DNA of 59,295 bases from Paracoccaceae bacterium (lineage in GTDB: Bacteria; Pseudomonadota; Alphaproteobacteria; Rhodobacterales; Rhodobacteraceae): positions 1 through 59,295 of the forward strand of contig JAHDIS010000020.1 of the NCBI GenBank assembly GCA_020630695.1, given 5' to 3'. Positions 53,585 to 59,295 of this stretch are shown piece after piece (position 1 is the first letter of the stretch; the number at the start of each line of letters is the position of its first letter). The position numbers and the translations under genes were made by a program. The notes beneath the pieces were generated by a model, which worked only from the letters and a program-made list of their open reading frames with translations, did no database searches and was not told where the DNA came from.

Positions 53585-54586
53585 TTAGACGTCGATATCC
53601 AACACGACCGGAAAGTGATCCGAAGCCGTCAGGAGCGCGTCGCGCAGGGCTTGATCGCGCCAGCATTCAGGGTCTTCGAAAGGGTGCCAGATCCGCCAGC
53701 GCGGCGATTTGGAGCGCAGGTCCTGCGAGACCATGACATAGTCCAAGAGCGCCTGCATGTACCGCTTTTCACCCGTCAGATAGAACCGTGCGGAACTGGG
53801 CTGTGCACCCAGTTTTCGGGCCAGTGCCTGCTCTGCATGCGGGTCAAACAGCGCCTTTGCCCCCTCACCCAGAACAATTTCCACAGAGCTGCGGCCAAAG
53901 AGGTTTTCATACTCGTCCAGCCCCGGACCATCATTCAGATCACCCAGAACAATCAAACTGTCGCCGGCCTCTAGGTGCGCATCCACACGTGCGCGCAACC
54001 AAATCGCCTGCGCCAATTGTTTGCGACGATTGGCGATGGCAAAGCGCATGACTTCATCACGATCCGTCGCGCCATGGGGCGCTTTTGACTTCAGATGCGA
54101 TCCGATCATTCTGAGCACCGAGCCGCTGGTCGTTTCAACCTTGAGCTCGAGCGGTGGTTTGGAAAAGACCACCCTGTCCCGTGTCGCATCAATATCCAGA
54201 TCAATGTGGAACGCAGTGTCAAAGCGTGGTGCGTTCGCGCTTTCCTGCGGATCATGGCGCGCTGTCAGAACGGCCGGATCATAGAGCAAAGCGATTTCCT
54301 GCTGCGTATCGTTCACAAAACCCGTCGCGACGGCGTTTGTGCGCAAAGAAAACCGTTCAGCAAAATAGCTGAGCGCCTTGGTTGTGCTACGTTTTTTGCT
54401 GGTGTCCGGCGCTTCGATAATCATGATCGCGTCCGCATCGACAGCCGTCAGCACGCGGGCAATGGCGGTTGTCTGTTCCGCCCTGGAAACCTTGTAGCGG
54501 GCGGACCAGCCAGAATCGTCGTGCAACACCCCGTCATCATCGAACAGCGCGTCAAACCATTCGATATTGTAGGTGGCCAACCTCAT
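53585..54586 (-). CDS. endonuclease/exonuclease/phosphatase family protein
   Basis: 333 residues of the EEP (DNase I/exonuclease III-like) fold. MRLATYNIEWFDALF, IMIIEAPD, IGSHLKSK, VLGDLNDG with the catalytic Asn-Asp, LLDYVMVSQDL and ASDHFPVVLDIDV with the metal-ligand Asp-His are all present. The start overlaps the stop of the DnaJ/TerB gene by four bases (ATGA). The substrate, nucleic acid or phosphoester, is not known. Confidence 0.9.
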   Translation of the reverse strand: MRLATYNIEWFDALFDDDGVLHDDSGWSARYKVSRAEQTTAIARVLTAVDADAIMIIEAPDTSKKRSTTKALSYFAERFSLRTNAVATGFVNDTQQEIALLYDPAVLTARHDPQESANAPRFDTAFHIDLDIDATRDRVVFSKPPLELKVETTSGSVLRMIGSHLKSKAPHGATDRDEVMRFAIANRRKQLAQAIWLRARVDAHLEAGDSLIVLGDLNDGPGLDEYENLFGRSSVEIVLGEGAKALFDPHAEQALARKLGAQPSSARFYLTGEKRYMQALLDYVMVSQDLRSKSPRWRIWHPFEDPECWRDQALRDALLTASDHFPVVLDIDV

Positions 54587-55266
54587 GCGGTTTCGCGCGC
54601 CTGAATGTCTTCCCATGCGCGGTTGATGTCCTGCATCCGGCGTTCGGACAGCTTCACCGCTTCGGCAGGAACCCCGCGCGCAATCATTCGGTCTGGATGG
54701 CATTCACGCACCAATTGCCGCCAATGATCGCGGATTTCATCCATAGGCGTATCAGGCGTGACGCCCAGAACCGTAAAGGGATCGGGTGCGGCATCCGGCA
54801 CAAAACGTGCGCGCAGCCCTGCAAAACGCACGTCATCCATGCCGAAAATCTCGGCAACCCTTTGCAAAAATGCATCTTCTGCCGGGTGGTAGGTGCCATC
54901 GGCCATCGCGATATGGAACAAGCCTTCCATCAGATCACACAGGGTGCTGTCTTCGCCGTCAAACATTGCGCCGATGCGGTGGGCGTATTCTTCGAAACCG
55001 GCCACGTCTTTGCGGGCAAGGTTGAACAGTCGCGCCGCGTTTCGTTCTTCCTCCGGTGCAATGTGAAAGACCTCGCGAAAGGCCGTGACTTCATCGCGCG
55101 TTACCAGCCCATCCGCCTTTGCCATCTTGGCGGACAAGGCGATGACCGCGATCGTAAAAGCAATGCTGCGCTCAGGCGGGCTGCGGAATGCATCAAAAAT
55201 AGCGGACAGGCCCTCACCCTTGGTCAGGGCAGAGATAGCTTCGGAAATGCGGGACCAAATTGACAT
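54583..55266 (-). CDS. TerB-DnaJ (DjlA-like) co-chaperone
   Basis: 227 residues. The N-terminal part (about 35-150) is a TerB-type helical domain with FTIAVIALSAKMAKADGLVTRDEV and LFHIAMADGTYHPAEDAFLQRVAEIF. The C-terminal J-domain has DPFTVLGVTPDTPMDEIRDHWRQLVRECHPDRM, including the HPD triad. This is the architecture of DjlA, but no N-terminal membrane helix is obvious. It is coupled to the EEP gene downstream. Confidence 0.88.
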   Translation of the reverse strand: MSIWSRISEAISALTKGEGLSAIFDAFRSPPERSIAFTIAVIALSAKMAKADGLVTRDEVTAFREVFHIAPEEERNAARLFNLARKDVAGFEEYAHRIGAMFDGEDSTLCDLMEGLFHIAMADGTYHPAEDAFLQRVAEIFGMDDVRFAGLRARFVPDAAPDPFTVLGVTPDTPMDEIRDHWRQLVRECHPDRMIARGVPAEAVKLSERRMQDINRAWEDIQARETA

Positions 55267-55297
55267 GCAATCACTTTACGTCAGCGCCGACCCGGTG

Positions 55298-55789
55298 TCA
55301 GCGCGACAAATCCAAAAATTTCTGCATCAGCACAAGATCCATCCAACGGCCAAATTTGAACCCAACCTGGGGCAAACGTGCGACCTGCTCGAAACCGATC
55401 GCGCTGTGAAAGGCGACCCCATCGGGGTTTTCACCACTGACCCCCGCCCAAAGCGAATGCACGCCCTCTTGCCGCGCGGCGTGTTCCAAAGCCGACATGA
55501 GCGCCCTGCCCGCGCCCTGACCGCGCGCTTCGGGAGCCAACTGGATGGAATGTTCCTTGGTATGGGCATAGCCCGGACCACCGCGAAAGGCGGAATAAGT
55601 GGCAAAACCGATCAGCTGACCTTGATCTTCGGCGACCTGAAAACCATGCCCACGGCTTTCAATATCCTCAATGAGGCCTTCAGTTGTTTTGGTTTCGGTG
55701 GTGAAGGTCACCGACGTGTTTAGAATAACGTCATTCCAAATGGCCGCGATGCCCGGTGCATCCGAAGGGATTGCCGGACGTATGATCAT
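55298..55789 (-). CDS. GNAT family N-acetyltransferase (phosphinothricin-like)
   Basis: 163 residues with a GNAT fold. MIIRPAIPSDAPGIAAIWNDVI and TSVTFTTETKT are the N-terminal signature of the PAT/YncA-like group. EHSIQLAPEARGQGAGRALMSALE is the acetyl-CoA loop, and GVSGENPDGVAFHSAIGFEQVARLPQVGFKFGRWMDLVLMQK the C-terminal half. An ATGA overlap with the VOC gene upstream decides the start. The family acetylates amino acids such as phosphinothricin or methionine sulphoximine. Confidence 0.87.
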   Translation of the reverse strand: MIIRPAIPSDAPGIAAIWNDVILNTSVTFTTETKTTEGLIEDIESRGHGFQVAEDQGQLIGFATYSAFRGGPGYAHTKEHSIQLAPEARGQGAGRALMSALEHAARQEGVHSLWAGVSGENPDGVAFHSAIGFEQVARLPQVGFKFGRWMDLVLMQKFLDLSR

Positions 55790-56400
55790 GACAACCACAC
55801 CTCTTTGCCATCGATTTGCATGCAGGCTCTTAGCTCAGGCGTCTTGGCCTGTTCAAATCGCACGATCGAAGTCTCCAACGCTGGCCCCAGCAGGCCCGCC
55901 AGCTCATCCGCGCGAGGATGCCGGATATGCAGAGACTTCAACCCCACGCCGGAGCCAACCAGTGATCGACCCGGCGGGACATCGCTGTGCCACTGGATGA
56001 TTGCCGGAAAAAGCCCGTCAAATGGCAGTTGTCCGTCAGCCGGAACAGCCATAGTCCACCGCAGGCCGTCCCGCTCCAATTCCACAGGAGATCCGGCCTG
56101 CGGGAACATCTGAAGTGCACTGTCCATGTCATGCGTGCGCACAATCCATTTATTCAGCCGTGCGGGGCCAACAAAAGTATCCAAGCCAAACCAACGCGGA
56201 AACGATGGGGACGGAACACTTGGGTCACTGGCGATCGCTTCGAGGTACAAGCCGTCTTCCAGCCCCATCAGACGGTTATGGGTGGCAAAATGCGCATGCC
56301 GTCCACCACCGCCCAAATCCTTTTTCAAACAATGCTCTACATGTTTCGCAGCCTCTTCCAGAGTGGCTCCGAGAACTGCAATGTGATCAAGTTCCAGCAT
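55786..56400 (-). CDS. VOC superfamily / glyoxalase-like domain protein
   Basis: 204 residues. MLELDHIAVLGATLEEAAKHVEHCL begins a VOC (glyoxalase-like, PF13468-type) domain; GGGGRHAHFATHNRLMGLEDGLYLEAIA shows His and Glu residues in the usual metal-ligand positions. IIQWHSDVPPG and GLKSLHIRHPRADELAGLL complete the second repeat. The substrate is unknown. A longer form starts ten residues upstream; I chose the ATG where the family begins. It overlaps the GNAT start. Confidence 0.8.
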   Translation of the reverse strand: MLELDHIAVLGATLEEAAKHVEHCLKKDLGGGGRHAHFATHNRLMGLEDGLYLEAIASDPSVPSPSFPRWFGLDTFVGPARLNKWIVRTHDMDSALQMFPQAGSPVELERDGLRWTMAVPADGQLPFDGLFPAIIQWHSDVPPGRSLVGSGVGLKSLHIRHPRADELAGLLGPALETSIVRFEQAKTPELRACMQIDGKEVWLS

Positions 56401-56520
56401 TGATTTCCGCCTTTGAATAATCACGGACAACCTACCGCCGCAGCACCGACTTGCCCATAGATGATTCGAGACCCATCGCCCTTCAAAAGGTTAACAAACA
56501 CTTTAAAATTGTCCGAACTA

Positions 56521-56532
56521 TAGAAATTTCTA
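56521..56532. promoter_or_regulatory. perfect 12-bp palindrome upstream of the tail-collar gene
   Basis: TAGAAATTTCTA is a perfect palindrome about 90 bases before the ATG of the secreted tail-collar protein, in an AT-rich promoter region. It might be an operator; no regulator can be named. Confidence 0.3.
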
Positions 56533-56620
56533 CCAAGAATTAGATTTACCTGTATTGTGGTTACGTAAAGTTATGTTTTGGCGCGTTTCGCTACCAATGA
56601 TTGAACGAAGGGACACATTC

Positions 56621-57250
56621 ATGTTCGGAAACTTGAAAAAAATCTGCACGAAAACCGCAACAGTTGCTTTGCTGGCACTGGGCTTCAATGCCGCAACGGT
56701 CGACAAAGCCGCTGCCCAAGACGCGATACTTGGTGAAGTCCGCACATTCGGCTTCAACTTCTGCCCACGTGGCTGGGCTGAAGCGAGCGGCGCTCTGCTG
56801 GCAATCAACTCGAACACTGCGCTGTTCTCGCTTTTAGGTACGACATTCGGCGGCGATGGCCGCACGACATTTGGCCTGCCTGACATGCGCGGCCGCTCGA
56901 CTCTTGGCCTCGGCACGGGTCCGGGCTTGGGCAATGTAGTCTGGGGTCAACGGGGCGGCGTGGAATCCGTCGTGTTGAATACCGCGCAATTGCCAGCACA
57001 CAACCACTCACTCAATGCAACCAACAATCCCGCGGATCAAAAGCGTCCGAACGGCGATATTCTGGCGTTCCCCGATGTCTCAATTGATGGCATTCCGTTG
57101 AAAATTTACGGCGACGGAACGGCTGAAGTCCAGATGCTACCGAGCAGCATCGGCATGACCGGAAACAACGCACCGGTAGCCATTCGTGACCCCTACATCG
57201 GGATGATCCACTGCATTGCAACGGAAGGCGTCTATCCTTCCCGCAGCTGA
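56621..57250 (+). CDS. secreted phage tail-collar (microcystin-dependent-protein-like) domain protein
   Basis: 209 residues. The start MFGNLKKICTKTATVALLALGFNAATVDKAAA is a signal peptide, and the mature region opens with the tail-collar fold: GEVRTFGFNFCPRGWAEASGALLAINSNTALFSLLGTTFGGDGRTTFGLPDMRGRSTLGLG, then LPAHNHSLNAT and DPYIGMIHCIATEGVYP. Both the FLPDMRG and the PAHNH motifs are diagnostic. AAGGGA precedes the ATG. It is a stand-alone gene with its own terminator, not in a prophage. Confidence 0.85.
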   Translation: MFGNLKKICTKTATVALLALGFNAATVDKAAAQDAILGEVRTFGFNFCPRGWAEASGALLAINSNTALFSLLGTTFGGDGRTTFGLPDMRGRSTLGLGTGPGLGNVVWGQRGGVESVVLNTAQLPAHNHSLNATNNPADQKRPNGDILAFPDVSIDGIPLKIYGDGTAEVQMLPSSIGMTGNNAPVAIRDPYIGMIHCIATEGVYPSRS

Positions 57251-57272
57251 TTGTGACACAGCAGAAAAAGAG

Positions 57273-57303
57273 GCCCCGCCGAATTTCTTCGGCGGGGCTT
57301 TTT
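57273..57303. terminator. strong bidirectional terminator after the tail-collar gene
   Basis: GCCCCGCCGAA (57273-57283) and TTCGGCGGGGC (57288-57298) form an 11-base stem with a four-base loop, followed by TTTTT on the plus strand and preceded by AAAAAG. It can therefore also terminate the convergent methylmalonyl-CoA mutase transcript. Confidence 0.9.
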
Positions 57304-57335
57304 ATCTGGATAAGCACAGCGCCATAGTCAATTGG

Positions 57336-59295
<1,960 letters not shown>

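Noticed and set aside
56490-56506. TTAA-N8-TTAA motif upstream of the tail-collar gene
   Set aside because: The spacing is eight, not the seven needed for a CtrA site, and there is no second site nearby.

Overview
The window reads as chromosomal DNA of a marine alphaproteobacterium of the Rhodobacterales (Roseobacter group). The evidence is a GC-rich sequence, the neighbourhood glyQ / DUF6446 / glyS / PPDK, a DUF2244 protein, a Hint-domain secreted protein, a methylmalonyl-CoA mutase, a TTAA-N7-TTAAC (CtrA-type) site and a TTGAY-N4-RTCAA (FnrL-type) site. I see no insertion sequence, prophage, CRISPR array, rRNA or tRNA gene. Family and genus assignments are inference from protein families only.

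Layout. (1) 40-3914, minus strand: five tightly overlapping genes, two zinc-ribbon DUF4178 proteins, a 53-residue membrane peptide, a DUF350 membrane protein and a membrane-embedded aminopropyltransferase (spermidine-synthase fold). (2) 4005-5195: a secreted protein and the tRNA methyltransferase TrmO. (3) 5269-17387: a galactoside uptake and degradation locus. On the minus strand it has a binding protein, two permeases with a YjbR/MmcQ gene between them, a GH4 alpha-galactosidase, an SDR dehydrogenase, DgoK, DgoA, an SMP-30 lactonase and a GH42 beta-galactosidase. Divergent on the plus strand are an IclR regulator and the transporter ATPase. Together they outline the non-phosphorylative (De Ley-Doudoroff) galactose route, but the galactonate dehydratase is absent. 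(4) 17615-22452: a stand-alone AsnC/Lrp effector domain followed by a complete branched-chain-amino-acid-type ABC transporter. (5) 22481-28366: small and membrane proteins, cytochrome c oxidase subunit I with an FNR-type box upstream, DUF2244, a GT-A-like protein and YqeY.

(6) 28489-36893: carA with a damaged-looking 5' end, a GspE-N/GT2 fusion behind a CtrA-type site, a GntR regulator, a pyrimidine nucleotidase, a UbiH-like hydroxylase, a class V aminotransferase and a Hint protein. (7) 36911-40348: two tandem Lrp/AsnC genes divergent from ilvC, a 24-residue membrane microprotein candidate and a DMT exporter. (8) 40480-48873: a SPOR/PG-binding/pseudo-trypsin protein, glyQ, DUF6446, glyS and a PPDK-like enzyme. 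(9) 49033-53140: a SleB-type wall hydrolase, a FolB fusion, folP and glmM. (10) 53149-59295: a secreted acidic protein, an EEP nuclease, a TerB-DnaJ protein, GNAT and VOC proteins, a secreted tail-collar protein and a 5'-truncated methylmalonyl-CoA mutase.

The observations most worth a second look are the DUF4178/DUF350/aminopropyltransferase operon, the FolB fusion to an amino-acid-kinase-like domain, the apparent lesion at the start of carA, the CtrA-linked GspE-N glycosyltransferase, the triad-less trypsin-like protein, the RTX-like domain in a membrane-anchored protein next to a channel-like protein, the missing galactonate dehydratase and an intergenic 24-residue membrane peptide.
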